DNA from: Microbulbifer bruguierae
GTDB lineage: Bacteria > Pseudomonadota > Gammaproteobacteria > Pseudomonadales > Cellvibrionaceae
Direction: 5' to 3'
DNA length: 64,000 nucleotides
Assembly: GCF_029869925.1 (NCBI RefSeq)
Contig: NZ_CP118605.1
Location: 2,366,501 to 2,430,500 of the forward strand
Shown here: in pieces, positions 48,894-57,607 of the stretch
Numbering within the stretch: position 1 is the first letter of the stretch
Layout: every line of letters starts with the position of its first letter
Notes under the pieces: generated by a model
What the model saw: the letters and a program-made list of their open reading frames with translations, nothing else
Database searches by the model: none
Told to the model about the DNA's origin: nothing
Program-made: the position numbers and the translations under genes

Positions 48894-49331
48894 TTGTCAA
48901 AAAGCAACAATCCTATTACTGCCCTGGCCTTCGATTTCGGCACTAACTCCATCGGTCTCGCCTATGGCCAGAGTCTGACCGGCAGTGCACGCGAGTTAGA
49001 CCCGTTGCCTGCCAAAGACGGCAAGCCCGACTGGGCGCGGGTGCAGCGCATTGTCGATGAATGGCAGCCCAGGGTATTGCTGGTGGGGCTACCGCTGAAT
49101 ATGGACGGCAGCGAAAGCGAGTTCAGCGCCCGCGCGCGCAAGTTCGGACAGCGCCTGCACGGACGCCTCGGCCTGCCCGTAGAGTACGCCGACGAACGCC
49201 TCAGCACGCGCGCCGCCAAGGAAGAAGCCCGTGACCGCGGCCACCGCGGCAACTATGCAGACCAGCCGGTAGACTCCATTGCCGCGCGCATCTTTCTCGA
49301 AGACTGGCTGCGCAAGTACAGCGGTCAGTAA
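48894..49331 (+). CDS. ruvX: Putative pre-16S rRNA nuclease RuvX (YqgF)
   Basis: RuvX is an RNase H-like nuclease used to finish the 16S rRNA 5' end and has been linked to resolvase activity. The motifs are ALAFDFGTNSIGLAYG with its acidic residue, VLLVGLPLNMDGSES, YADERLSTRAA and the final VDSIAARIFLEDWL. The likely start is a TTG at 48894, because GAGG lies six bases upstream and the reading frame before it shows no similarity. That gives 145 residues, the family length. An upstream ATG at 48777 is the alternative. It follows yqgE, the conserved partner. Confidence 0.93.
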   Translation: MSKSNNPITALAFDFGTNSIGLAYGQSLTGSARELDPLPAKDGKPDWARVQRIVDEWQPRVLLVGLPLNMDGSESEFSARARKFGQRLHGRLGLPVEYADERLSTRAAKEEARDRGHRGNYADQPVDSIAARIFLEDWLRKYSGQ

Positions 49332-49388
49332 TTGCCCGCACAAGCTGTTAGACTTGCCGCGAATTTTCAACAGACCCGACTTCCGCGC

Positions 49389-50363
49389 ATGTCCGACAAC
49401 GTCACTATCTCCAGTCCCGCCATCCGCAAAATCCGTATCGCCACCCGCGAGAGCGCTCTCGCCCTGTGGCAGGCCAACTACGTCAAGCAGGAGCTCGAAC
49501 GCCACCACCCCGAGCTCACCGTCGAGCTGCTGCCGATGACCAGCCGCGGCGACCAGCTGCTGGAGATCCCACTCGCCAAGGTCGGCGGCAAGGGCCTGTT
49601 CGTGAAGGAACTGGAGAAAGCCATGCTCGATGGCCGCGCAGACATCGCTGTGCATTCCATGAAAGACGTGCCGATGGAATTCCCCGAAGGCCTCCACCTG
49701 GCGGTGATCTGCGAGCGGGAAGACCCCCGGGATGCCTTCGTCAGCAATCACTACAACACCATAGAAGCCCTGCCCCAGGGCGCCGTGGTAGGTACATCCA
49801 GCCTGCGCCGCCAGTGCCAACTGCTGGCCCTGCGACCCGACCTGCAGGTGAAATTCCTGCGCGGCAACGTCAATACCCGCCTCGCCAAACTTGATGCGGG
49901 TGAATACGACGCAATTATCCTCGCCGCTGCCGGTCTTCTGCGCCTGGAAATGCGCGACCGTATCGCCGCATTTATCGAACCGGAAACCCTGTTGCCTGCC
50001 GGTGGCCAGGGCGCCGTAGGCATCGAGTCCCGCCGCGATCCTGCCTTGGAAGCACTGCTGGCACCGCTGCACCACACCGAGACCAATTACCGCCTGATCG
50101 CCGAGCGCGCCATGGTGCGCCGTCTCAACGGCAGCTGCCAGGTGCCGATCGGCTGCTACGCCACTCTTCATCAAGCAAGCGACCAAACCAGTAACCAAAC
50201 CAGTAGCGAGCTATATCTGCGCGGCCTGGTGGGCAGCCCCGATGGCGCCACCATGCTGAGTGGCGAGGTGCGCGGTGGCATTGACGAAGCCGAAGCCCTG
50301 GGCATCCGCCTGGCAGAACAACTGTTGCAGGCCGGCGCTGACAAAATCCTCGCAGCCATTTGA
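49389..50363 (+). CDS. hemC: Hydroxymethylbilane synthase HemC
   Basis: HemC polymerises four porphobilinogens on a dipyrromethane cofactor. C250 in [15 protein letters not shown] is the cofactor Cys. The catalytic region is TSRGDQLLE with [13 protein letters not shown] and HSMKDVP, and the Arg-rich [18 protein letters not shown] and RGNVNTRL bind substrate. The ATG at 49389 ([10 protein letters not shown]) gives 324 residues, close to E. coli (313). It begins the hemC-hemD-hemX-hemY run and is 57 bp after ruvX. A short Gln/Thr/Ser-rich repeat (about residues 258-270) lies after C250. Confidence 0.97.
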   Translation: MSDNVTISSPAIRKIRIATRESALALWQANYVKQELERHHPELTVELLPMTSRGDQLLEIPLAKVGGKGLFVKELEKAMLDGRADIAVHSMKDVPMEFPEGLHLAVICEREDPRDAFVSNHYNTIEALPQGAVVGTSSLRRQCQLLALRPDLQVKFLRGNVNTRLAKLDAGEYDAIILAAAGLLRLEMRDRIAAFIEPETLLPAGGQGAVGIESRRDPALEALLAPLHHTETNYRLIAERAMVRRLNGSCQVPIGCYATLHQASDQTSNQTSSELYLRGLVGSPDGATMLSGEVRGGIDEAEALGIRLAEQLLQAGADKILAAI

Positions 50364-50382
50364 ATCGCGGCAAGCGCTATCC

Positions 50383-51174
50383 ATGACCAAACCCACAGCA
50401 ACACCGCTCGTCGGCCAGCGCATCCTGATCACACGCCCCGTGCACCAGTGCGGGGGGTGGCGCGACCTGCTGCGTTCACAAGGGGCCGATGTAGACGCGG
50501 TACCCCTGTTGGAAATCGTGCCGATTAAAGAGGGGGATGGGGCGCAACAGATCAAGAATCTGATCATGGATTTCGACCAGTTCGACCATGCCATCTTTGT
50601 GTCCCAGAACGCCGTGCAATACGGTTTTGATTGGCTGGATGACTACTGGCCGCAGCTGCCACAGGGGCCCCGCCATTACGCCATCGGCGCCGCTACCGCC
50701 CGCGCCATCCGTACCCGCGGGGCGGAACCGGTGACGGACAATATCGATACTGCGATGGACTCCGAAGCTCTGCTGGCGCTCCCGCAATTGCAACACCCGG
50801 CGGGCCAGCGCGCGATTATTTTTCGCGGCCAGGGTGGGCGCACCCTGATTGGCGACACCCTCATAGAGCGCGGCGCGCGCCTCGATTACTGCGAGCTCTA
50901 CCGCCGCCTGCTGCCCACCAGCGCGCAACAGCAGTTGCACGACTACCGCTGCACGCCCGACGCGATCACCGTGCACAGCGGTGAAACCCTCGACAACCTG
51001 CTTCAGGCGTTACAGGCCAGCGGCCGCCAAGATCTGCTCAATCCACCGCTCATCTGTCCCAGCGAACGCGTCGCCGGGCACGCCCGCACACTCGGCTTCA
51101 CCCGTGTATACGCCGCCGCCAATGCCAGCGACAGTGCCATGCTTGAGTCTCTCGAGGCGGCTTTACAGTCCTGA
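50383..51174 (+). CDS. hemD: Uroporphyrinogen-III synthase HemD
   Basis: HemD closes hydroxymethylbilane into uroporphyrinogen III with inversion of ring D. Sequence conservation is low in this family. The call rests on RILITRPVHQCGGW at the N-terminus, AIFVSQNAVQYGFDW, YAIGAATARAI, the Gly-rich RAIIFRGQGGRTLIGDTL, and VHSGETLDNLLQAL with a late CPSERVAGHAR. It also follows hemC by 19 bp, its standard neighbour. The ATG at 50383 gives 263 residues; the frame extends back into hemC without similarity. Confidence 0.92.
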   Translation: MTKPTATPLVGQRILITRPVHQCGGWRDLLRSQGADVDAVPLLEIVPIKEGDGAQQIKNLIMDFDQFDHAIFVSQNAVQYGFDWLDDYWPQLPQGPRHYAIGAATARAIRTRGAEPVTDNIDTAMDSEALLALPQLQHPAGQRAIIFRGQGGRTLIGDTLIERGARLDYCELYRRLLPTSAQQQLHDYRCTPDAITVHSGETLDNLLQALQASGRQDLLNPPLICPSERVAGHARTLGFTRVYAAANASDSAMLESLEAALQS

Positions 51175-51246
51175 CGGCGCCCAAATTACGCCTGTCCGGG
51201 TAAAAAATTTCATTTCCACGCCAGACTTCGTATAAAGAACAACTTC

Positions 51247-51267
51247 TGTCGCTATAATTTGGCGACA
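51247..51267 (+). promoter_or_regulatory. Dyad TGTCGC-N9-GCGACA spanning a TATAAT box upstream of hemX
   Basis: A perfect -10 box TATAAT (51253-51258) sits inside a six-base inverted repeat TGTCGC (51247-51252) and GCGACA (51262-51267). A second TATAAA is at 51231. No strong -35 is seen. The layout is what a repressor overlapping a promoter would give, about 100 bp before hemX. Confidence 0.45.
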
Positions 51268-51357
51268 AAATTTCTATCGGGATCAGCCTGTCCGCCGCTG
51301 TCCCGACACGCCCGGCATCCCCTTACGTGCCGGCATCCACCCTGAGCAAGCGAGTCC

Positions 51358-52899
51358 ATGAGCGATAACAAAGCCCCGGCTTCCTCCGACAAAGACGACG
51401 GTAATAACAGCAAAAACGAAGACGTTCCGATGGTGACGCAAAAAGTCGAGCCCAAAAGCAATTTCGCCAAGGCCGCCGAAGCCGGGAAACAGGGCAAGGG
51501 TGAATCCAGAACTACTGGCGACCAAAAAGGCACGACCACGCCACCCCGTACACGCGCGGCCAAAAAAGGCCGCGGCTGGATCTGGTTCTGGCTGTTTGTG
51601 TTACTACTGATCGGTGCAGCCGTCGCTGCCTGGCACCTGATCCCCGGTGTCCGCCAACAAATGAGCCAGCAGCTGCAGCAGCTACCGGTGGTGGGCAAAC
51701 ACTTTGCCAGCGATGCGACGTCAAGCGCGCAGAGCGCCGACACAAGATCAACTTCGGCCCGCGACCAGGCGGAATCTCCAAGCACCGTCGCGGACCAGAC
51801 ACCGCCGCGCGACAGCAGCAACTCAGCCTACACCGCCGGCAATCAGCAAACGACAACCTCCGGGCAGGCCGCAACCAATTTGCCCTCGGTTACTGCGCCG
51901 GCAACAACCGGAACCGACACACAGCAGGTCACTCAAGCGGCTCCCGAGCAATCCGGCCAGCCACCGGTGCCGTCTGCGACGTCTCCGGTTCCGCCGTACC
52001 ACCAGAATACGCAGCTGATCAGCGAGCTGCGCCAACAGCTCACCCAGCAAAATCAGACCATTGAGCAGCTGCAACAGCAACTGGCAGGGCTGCAGCGCAA
52101 CGTCACCGCCCAGGGCAACCGCCTCAGCCAACTAGGCAACGCCAGCCGTGAAGACTGGCAACTGGCGGAGGCGGACTATCTGCTGCGCCTGGCCAACCAG
52201 CGCCTGATGCTGGAACAGGACAGCCGCGCCGCTCTTGGCCTGCTGCAGCAGGTGGACACCATTTTCCGCAATGTAGACCTGCAGGATCTGTACGGCGTGC
52301 GTCAGCAGCTGGCCCGGGATATCACCGCGCTGAAACTTGCAGAAGACGTGGACCGGGAAGGACTCTACCTGCAACTGCGCGCCCTGGAAGAGCAGATGAT
52401 AAAGCTCAACATCCAACCCAAATTTGACCTCGCCAAACGCGACGCCGCGACAGCCCAAGCCCAGGCAGACAATACGGATGTGGGTGAAGCCCATTTCCGC
52501 TCCAGCTGGGATAACTTCGTCAGTTTCCTCAAGGACTCAGTGCGCATCCGCGACGCGGAACTGGATCCGGTGCTTCTTTCACCACAAAGCGAAACCCGCT
52601 TCCGCCAGAGCCTGCGCCTGAATATGGAGCAGGCAGAACTTGCGGTATTGCGCGCGGACGAAACCGTCTATATCGACGCGCTCAAGCACGCGCGCCAGTT
52701 GCTGGTGGAGTACGGCATCGACACCCCCCAGCGCCAGGCAATCCTGCGCGAACTGGAGGCGCTCTCGCAACAGAAGATCCAGGTAGACCTGCCCAATCTC
52801 AATGGCACCCAGAGCGCTCTGCGCAACTACATCGACAGGCTGCACAAGGTTTCTTCCGGCCAGTCCCCGGAAACCACTGACGGAGGCAGCCTCCAGTGA
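51358..52899 (+). CDS. hemX: HemX-family membrane protein
   Basis: The 513-residue protein has a charged N-terminal cytoplasmic region (about 1-70), one membrane helix (about 75-98, WIWFWLFVLLLIGAAVAAW) and a long Gln/Ser/Thr-rich linker (about 105-215). A coiled-coil (about 218-260, LRQQLTQQNQTIEQLQQQLA) and the HemX helical domain (about 265-500, DWQLAEADYLLRLANQRL) follow. Homologues are often labelled uroporphyrin-III C-methyltransferase, but there is no SAM-methylase motif here. Its exact role in haem synthesis is unknown; it may organise or regulate the pathway at the membrane. It overlaps hemY by four bases (GTGA). Confidence 0.92.
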   Translation: MSDNKAPASSDKDDGNNSKNEDVPMVTQKVEPKSNFAKAAEAGKQGKGESRTTGDQKGTTTPPRTRAAKKGRGWIWFWLFVLLLIGAAVAAWHLIPGVRQQMSQQLQQLPVVGKHFASDATSSAQSADTRSTSARDQAESPSTVADQTPPRDSSNSAYTAGNQQTTTSGQAATNLPSVTAPATTGTDTQQVTQAAPEQSGQPPVPSATSPVPPYHQNTQLISELRQQLTQQNQTIEQLQQQLAGLQRNVTAQGNRLSQLGNASREDWQLAEADYLLRLANQRLMLEQDSRAALGLLQQVDTIFRNVDLQDLYGVRQQLARDITALKLAEDVDREGLYLQLRALEEQMIKLNIQPKFDLAKRDAATAQAQADNTDVGEAHFRSSWDNFVSFLKDSVRIRDAELDPVLLSPQSETRFRQSLRLNMEQAELAVLRADETVYIDALKHARQLLVEYGIDTPQRQAILRELEALSQQKIQVDLPNLNGTQSALRNYIDRLHKVSSGQSPETTDGGSLQ

Positions 52900-54149
52900 A
52901 ACGCTTCCTGTTTTTAACCCTGGTACTACTGCTGGGCGGTGCCCTGCTGGCCGAAGCCATGCGCACCTACCCCGGTTACCTGCTGCTGATGGTGGGCGGT
53001 GAAACCGGCAAGCGGATCGAGATGAATCTGTGGGTCGCAATCGGCGGCCTGACCCTCGGCATCCTCGGCCTGTTCCTGTTTTTCTGGCTACTGCGCAGTC
53101 TCGCGCGCGCGATCGGCGGCAGTGTCAGCCGTATCCGCTTCGGCCGCAGCCGCATGGCCCGCCGGCGCCTGACCAACGGCCTGGTGGAATACATGGAAGG
53201 TAACTGGGCCCGCGCGCGTCGCCTGTTACTGAAAAGTGCGGCCCGCTCAGATGCACCCATCATCAATTATCTTGCCGCGGCCCGCAGCGCCTTTGAACTG
53301 GGCTACCGGGACGAAGCCAACGAGCTGCTGGCCAAAGCCGAAGCCACCGGCGACGATACTCAGCTCGCCGTCGCTATCAGCCAGGCGCGCATGCAACTGC
53401 TGGATAAGCACTATGAGCAGTGTATCGCCAGCCTGCAGCGCGCCATGCAGGAGGAACCCAACCATCCAGCGCTGCTGCAGTTGCTGCGCCAGGCCTACTA
53501 CCACATCGGGGAATGGCACGGCCTGCGCGAACTGCTACCGCGACTGGAAAAGCACGGCACCATGTCCGAGTCCCAACTGCAACAGCTGGAGCTGGAGGTG
53601 TATCAACACCTGCTGCAGGATGCGGCCAACCGTAACGACAGGGAAAAACTTCGGGAAACCTGGCAAAGCCTGAGCGGTCGCTGGCAACGCAATATCGAAC
53701 TGCGCAACCAGTACGCTGCGCTGCTGCACAAGGTAGGAGAAGACCTGGAAGCAGAAAAACATCTGCGATGGATCCTGAACCGCGAATGGCGCGCTGACAC
53801 TGTGCGCCTGTACGGCTATCTCACCGGCGCCGACGCCAGCCAGCAACTGGCGGTAGCCGACAGCTGGCAGAAGGAATACGGGGAAAACGCCGACCTGCTC
53901 ACCTGTCTCGGCCGCCTGTGCCTGCGCAATGAAATCTGGGGCAAAGCCCGGCAGTACTTTGAAAAGAGCCTGCTACTGCGCTCGGATCCCGCGACTTCCG
54001 CGGAACTGGCACGACTGCTCTACGCCCTTGGGGAAAAGGAACACGCCGCACGCCTTTATGAAGAAGGTTTAATGCAGGCCGTATCGGACTTACCGAAATT
54101 GCCTCTGCCCGACCAGAGTACGGGGATACTGAGCAGCCGAGCGCCCTGA
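52896..54149 (+). CDS. hemY: HemY-type TPR membrane protein
   Basis: This is the proteobacterial HemY, not the Bacillus protoporphyrinogen oxidase of the same name. Two membrane helices (about residues 3-20 and 45-66) precede a TPR solenoid (about 85-400), with repeat-like units NGLVEYMEGNWARARRLLLKSA and LGRLCLRNEIWGKARQYFEKSL. The start is a GTG that overlaps the hemX stop, predicting coupled translation. At 417 residues it is normal. Its function in late haem metabolism is inferred from its constant position after hemX. The C-terminus is short and unconserved. Confidence 0.92.
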   Translation: MKRFLFLTLVLLLGGALLAEAMRTYPGYLLLMVGGETGKRIEMNLWVAIGGLTLGILGLFLFFWLLRSLARAIGGSVSRIRFGRSRMARRRLTNGLVEYMEGNWARARRLLLKSAARSDAPIINYLAAARSAFELGYRDEANELLAKAEATGDDTQLAVAISQARMQLLDKHYEQCIASLQRAMQEEPNHPALLQLLRQAYYHIGEWHGLRELLPRLEKHGTMSESQLQQLELEVYQHLLQDAANRNDREKLRETWQSLSGRWQRNIELRNQYAALLHKVGEDLEAEKHLRWILNREWRADTVRLYGYLTGADASQQLAVADSWQKEYGENADLLTCLGRLCLRNEIWGKARQYFEKSLLLRSDPATSAELARLLYALGEKEHAARLYEEGLMQAVSDLPKLPLPDQSTGILSSRAP

Positions 54150-54178
54150 TAAACGAAAACGGGAACCGCTTTCACCGC

Positions 54179-54214
54179 GCCCGTCCGTCCACACATATAT
54201 GAGGCCGGACGGGC
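54179..54214. terminator. GC-rich inverted repeat between convergent hemY and the FkbM gene
   Basis: GCCCGTCCG (54179-54187) pairs with CGGACGGGC (54206-54214) over an 18-base loop. There is no T-run on either strand, so a role in termination is uncertain. It marks the left edge of the AT-richer patch. Confidence 0.4.
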
Positions 54215-54294
54215 AACACTCACAAAAAAAGCACGCCAAAACTCAAGCGAAGTTGCGATCTTTCGCTACCTGCCCACGATCGTCAGATCTCTAT

Positions 54295-55224
54295 TCACTG
54301 TGCAACCAGTTTGGCCAGTTTTGAATTCTCTGTAACCAAATCAGATCGAATCACCGCATAGTCGGTTACACCAGGCAACTGCCCCCCCGTAGGAACCAGC
54401 GTGGTAGACCAGGGAGATTTTTTGATACCGTAAATTCGGTACACATAAGGCTCGATTATCGTTTTAATTTCTTTGAATGCCGCCGCCTCAGACAAATGAT
54501 TTTCAAAAACAATCGCCTTACACGCCCCGGACTCAATACAAGGTTTAAGTGACCTGAAGACCTGCGCTTCATGCCCCTCGACATCAATCTTGATAACGCT
54601 CGGCCAACCGAATCGAGATCTCTCAGCTATCTGAGATGCAGTTTTGATCTCGATCTCTTCGACTTCATCATTTTCAGTTATTTCTTGCACATGCAAACTC
54701 GCAGCACCGAAATTGGCATTCGGTACAACCAGAGTTAACTTCGCGGGTTCATCTCCGACACCGGCCTGGACGTATTCATAGCGACCGGCACAAATGGACT
54801 CCAGGTTCGCAACATTGTTAGCACGCAATTTTTGCTGTGGCTCTATGGCTACCACCTGTAACATTGGAAGTTTCGCAGCCAGGCTACTAAAACAGGCCCC
54901 TTTATTTGCACCTATATCCCAGAAAACTTCCTTGGCATTTGGATCACACGCCTTCTCCAGAACCTCAATCACTTCCGGATCAAACGACTTCAGAATAAAA
55001 AAATGCCAACCAACAAGATCATGGGGATCCAAAGTTACCTTGTGGGTATTAAGCGAAAACGTAACTGGCTTACCGCTCTTATTCCAAATCCGGGGAGACA
55101 GAATATCGAGAATTCGATGTTTACCGTGCTTTATAGGTATCCCGCGAAGCAGAAAGGAGAGAATAGACTCACTGAAAGAAATTTGACGAGCCTGCTGGTC
55201 CATAGCTTCTAATCCACCAACCAT
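54295..55224 (-). CDS. FkbM-family SAM-dependent methyltransferase
   Basis: The 309-residue protein carries a class I methyltransferase fold. Motif I is FWDIGANKGACFSSLA (about residues 100-115), an acidic end of strand 2 is VVAIEPQ, and the FkbM signature is KIDVEGHEAQVF (about 213-224). FkbM relatives O-methylate sugars, polysaccharides or secondary metabolites; no acceptor can be named. No glycosyltransferases or polyketide genes lie nearby, which makes it an orphan here. The surrounding DNA is richer in A and T than the flanking haem and ubiD genes, consistent with recent acquisition (inference). It is convergent with hemY. Confidence 0.88.
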   Translation of the reverse strand: MVGGLEAMDQQARQISFSESILSFLLRGIPIKHGKHRILDILSPRIWNKSGKPVTFSLNTHKVTLDPHDLVGWHFFILKSFDPEVIEVLEKACDPNAKEVFWDIGANKGACFSSLAAKLPMLQVVAIEPQQKLRANNVANLESICAGRYEYVQAGVGDEPAKLTLVVPNANFGAASLHVQEITENDEVEEIEIKTASQIAERSRFGWPSVIKIDVEGHEAQVFRSLKPCIESGACKAIVFENHLSEAAAFKEIKTIIEPYVYRIYGIKKSPWSTTLVPTGGQLPGVTDYAVIRSDLVTENSKLAKLVAQ

Positions 55225-55935
55225 ATTTCATCCCTGATAGCTTAAGGTTTATTCAGATTTCCTTGCACTGGCGGGCTCTTGCAACTGCGCACACCCTGCC
55301 CACCCAGTTATTTTTTGTTATTTCACGAATCGTTCGTATAAATCGATCATAAATCGGTTAACAGCCAACATCTAGCTGTGATTCAGCATGAACTAAATTT
55401 ACAGATAGCTTCCGCCCGAAAGCCCACTGTTCTTTACCTCATATGATATATAGTCACATTCTCACCAATATTAATTATTGTCACAAAAATTACACGGGAA
55501 AGAATGAGCGCACTCGAAAATGGATGCAGTGCTCTATTAAAATTGAGTCGGCAGATATTCAATCAATTGCCCATTCGGCCGATCAAAATTCAACCACACC
55601 ATTTTCATTAAATCATCCAGTAGGATTACGATCATACGGCAATCCAGAATCAGATATGGCCTATAGCGAGAATACTGCTTCCAACTTTGATCGAGATTTA
55701 GGCTAATATGCCGACGCAGCAAACATAACCCAACAAAAAATGTTCAGCGCACTATAAAAGAGCGAAACGGCAGTAATCTACACCGAAGATTTGTGCCCGC
55801 ATTAAAAAGTATCGTGCATTCTCAACAATTATTTTATTTTCGTGTGTGCAAACAAGCTTCGTCGCTATTTATACCCTTCCCTTGAAAAACGAGGCGAGCT
55901 ATGGAGCAGGCATCATTCACATTCAGTCCAGAGAG
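55225..55935. other. 711-bp AT-rich stretch without a convincing gene
   Basis: I see no recognisable protein, RNA or mobile element. Short open frames on both strands (for example 55443-55706 and 55537-55722) lack good ribosome-binding sites and family similarity. A small dyad ACGAA-TCG-TTCGT occurs near 55327. It may be the eroded remains of transferred DNA, or it may hold the promoter of the FkbM gene. Confidence 0.5.
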
Positions 55936-56334
55936 TCACTCCACTCTACGCCAAACCTCATATTCAACTCGCACTCCATCTTTCCAGCGAGAATTGTGCC
56001 AGTACTGATTTTCTATTTTCACATCAAAAACAAATTCAGATCCGGATTCTTCACCAAACGAGTTGAACTTCAATTTTTCGGTATATTTCCCGTCCTTCAC
56101 TTTATAAGTCCCAGATCCCGACGCCCAAAATTTATCGCCCTTCATAGAGGTAAAGCTAAAATGTGAATTAGAAATTATTTTCAAAGACTTGAACCCGAGG
56201 CCACTGTAATCAACCAACTGTCCATCGCCATCGATATATTCACCAGAATCCAACTCCCAAACGCCAACCAGGCTCTGTGCTGTAACTATCGAACTCAAAA
56301 AAAACACAAAAACAAATAAAACTATATTTTTCAT
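55936..56334 (-). CDS. Small secreted protein, lipocalin-like beta fold suspected
   Basis: The 132-residue protein has a clear signal peptide (MKNIVLFVFVFFLSSIVTAQS, about 20 residues; cleavage after TA). The mature part is rich in beta-prone and aromatic residues, beginning LVGVWELDSGEYIDG and ending WKDGVRVEYEVWRRVE. The opening resembles lipocalin-like 'GTW' proteins, but I cannot assign a family. The gene lies 37 bp after the flavin-split-barrel gene on the same strand. Its high Lys/Asn/Ser content fits the AT-rich patch. A soluble periplasmic or exported role is all that can be said. Confidence 0.65.
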   Translation of the reverse strand: MKNIVLFVFVFFLSSIVTAQSLVGVWELDSGEYIDGDGQLVDYSGLGFKSLKIISNSHFSFTSMKGDKFWASGSGTYKVKDGKYTEKLKFNSFGEESGSEFVFDVKIENQYWHNSRWKDGVRVEYEVWRRVE

Positions 56335-56371
56335 GGAACTCTTAGTCTCTCAGCCAAAATATAACCGACCA

Positions 56372-56965
56372 TCATTCAACCGAAAATTTCTCACCACTCG
56401 GCATTACGCCCTTTATACCAGCTCGGTCCAGTATTTCTGTCTCGAAACCATCAATACTTTGCTGATTTTTTTTAGCCCAATACTTCTCGATGCCATCCGT
56501 GCCTTGCTTTTCCGACCATTTGGCCAAATCGTCTCGATCGCCTTCATAACCAAAATAGGGAACTGACATCCCACATGAAGACTGAACCAGACTGACAGCT
56601 AAAACAAAGATCTGTCTTGCAGCCACACTGAACGGGAATTTAGAACCATATTTCCCCCAATCCTTATCCGTCTTATGCAGAACCCTGGCTTCACCATAGG
56701 CCCTCAGGATTAAAGGCTTACCTTTAAAAGCACAAAACATCAATGTCATTCTGGAGTTTTTCAACACGTGAGAAGCCGACTCATTCCCGCTCCCTGTGAG
56801 ATTCAACCAGGCAATCTCTTTAGAATTAATTACCCGAAGTGAATCTCCTCCTTTCGGAGAAACGTTGACGCTTCCTGTTTGGGCTGCCGTCCCGACAAAG
56901 TATATTTTTTGCTCAGAAATAAACTGGATGTGACGATCATTTAACTCTGAATATTGCTGCCCCAC
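56372..56965 (-). CDS. Pyridoxamine 5'-phosphate oxidase-family (flavin split-barrel) protein
   Basis: The 197-residue protein resembles the PNPOx-like flavin split barrel. It has FISEQKIYFVGTAAQTGSVN, the phosphate-contacting VSPKGGDSLRV, AWLNLTGSGNESASHVLKNSRMTLMF and ILRAYGEARV. Such proteins bind FMN or F420 and reduce varied substrates, so the name does not imply vitamin B6 synthesis. The start is a GTG with an excellent AAGGAGG five bases upstream. It stands between a small secreted protein and a membrane protein in the AT-rich patch, with no obvious pathway partner. Confidence 0.82.
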   Translation of the reverse strand: MGQQYSELNDRHIQFISEQKIYFVGTAAQTGSVNVSPKGGDSLRVINSKEIAWLNLTGSGNESASHVLKNSRMTLMFCAFKGKPLILRAYGEARVLHKTDKDWGKYGSKFPFSVAARQIFVLAVSLVQSSCGMSVPYFGYEGDRDDLAKWSEKQGTDGIEKYWAKKNQQSIDGFETEILDRAGIKGVMPSGEKFSVE

Positions 56966-57083
56966 TGAATCCTCCTTAATTCACTACAATCCGCTATAAA
57001 ACCAACCATATAGTGCCGCCAACCTGGGCAGCTTGTTGTGCTTTACTTACCCGCTTTGACCGCCTCGAGAAATCCGATCTAAC

Positions 57084-57533
57084 TTAAATTTCGTCACTTA
57101 TATATCCGCCAGTTAAATATCTGGACAACCTAACACCAACCATAATGGAAAACACACAGGTACACACAGTTACCAGATAATAAGAAAAAATTTCCGCGTT
57201 CACCGGGGCCCAGAAAGTCGCAATCACAAATCCGGAAACAACCCCGACTCCCAGCCATGTACAACTCAGACTGAGCTTTCCTGAATACTTTTCCAACATC
57301 CCCAGGATTAGTGTGTAGCCAGCGAAAATCACCATGGTTACCGGGAGATCCACCATCCACATCAAAACTCTAACCAGGGCGCGGCATGAATCAATCTCGA
57401 AGGTTTCCCGACAGGGTCCAACAACAGGCTCCCAACTTACATTTAAGAAAATGCCGCCAAATAGAATGGGAAATAAGATCACGTATATGAACAGACCCAC
57501 CCAACCGAAAACAACATTTAACACCCGATTCAT
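57084..57533 (-). CDS. Hypothetical four-helix membrane protein
   Basis: The ~149-residue protein has four hydrophobic segments (roughly residues 5-30, 52-72, 85-105 and 113-135), with a Cys-containing loop between the first two (PCRETFEIDSCRAL) that could form a disulfide. I recognise no family. The ATG at 57533 follows AGGTG at six bases; a GTG three codons upstream is possible. It is 74 bp after ubiD on the same strand and at the right-hand edge of the AT-richer patch. It could be co-transcribed from ubiD. Confidence 0.65.
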   Translation of the reverse strand: MNRVLNVVFGWVGLFIYVILFPILFGGIFLNVSWEPVVGPCRETFEIDSCRALVRVLMWMVDLPVTMVIFAGYTLILGMLEKYSGKLSLSCTWLGVGVVSGFVIATFWAPVNAEIFSYYLVTVCTCVFSIMVGVRLSRYLTGGYISDEI

Positions 57534-57607
57534 GTAAAGCACCTGGCGCCCCCAAATACGATTCAGTTATTTCTCCGGGAGCCCCCCAAACCGCTACCCC
57601 TCGGCGA

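Noticed and set aside
51358..52899. HemX as an active uroporphyrinogen-III C-methyltransferase
   Set aside because: The protein has a membrane helix, coiled-coil and helical domain but none of the SAM-binding motifs of CobA/CysG-type methylases.
55443..55706. 87-codon frame in the AT-rich gap
   Set aside because: No ribosome-binding site, no domain and a composition like random AT-rich sequence.
54215..57600. AT-richer patch considered as a prophage or integrative element
   Set aside because: No integrase, phage structural gene, direct-repeat ends or tRNA border is visible.
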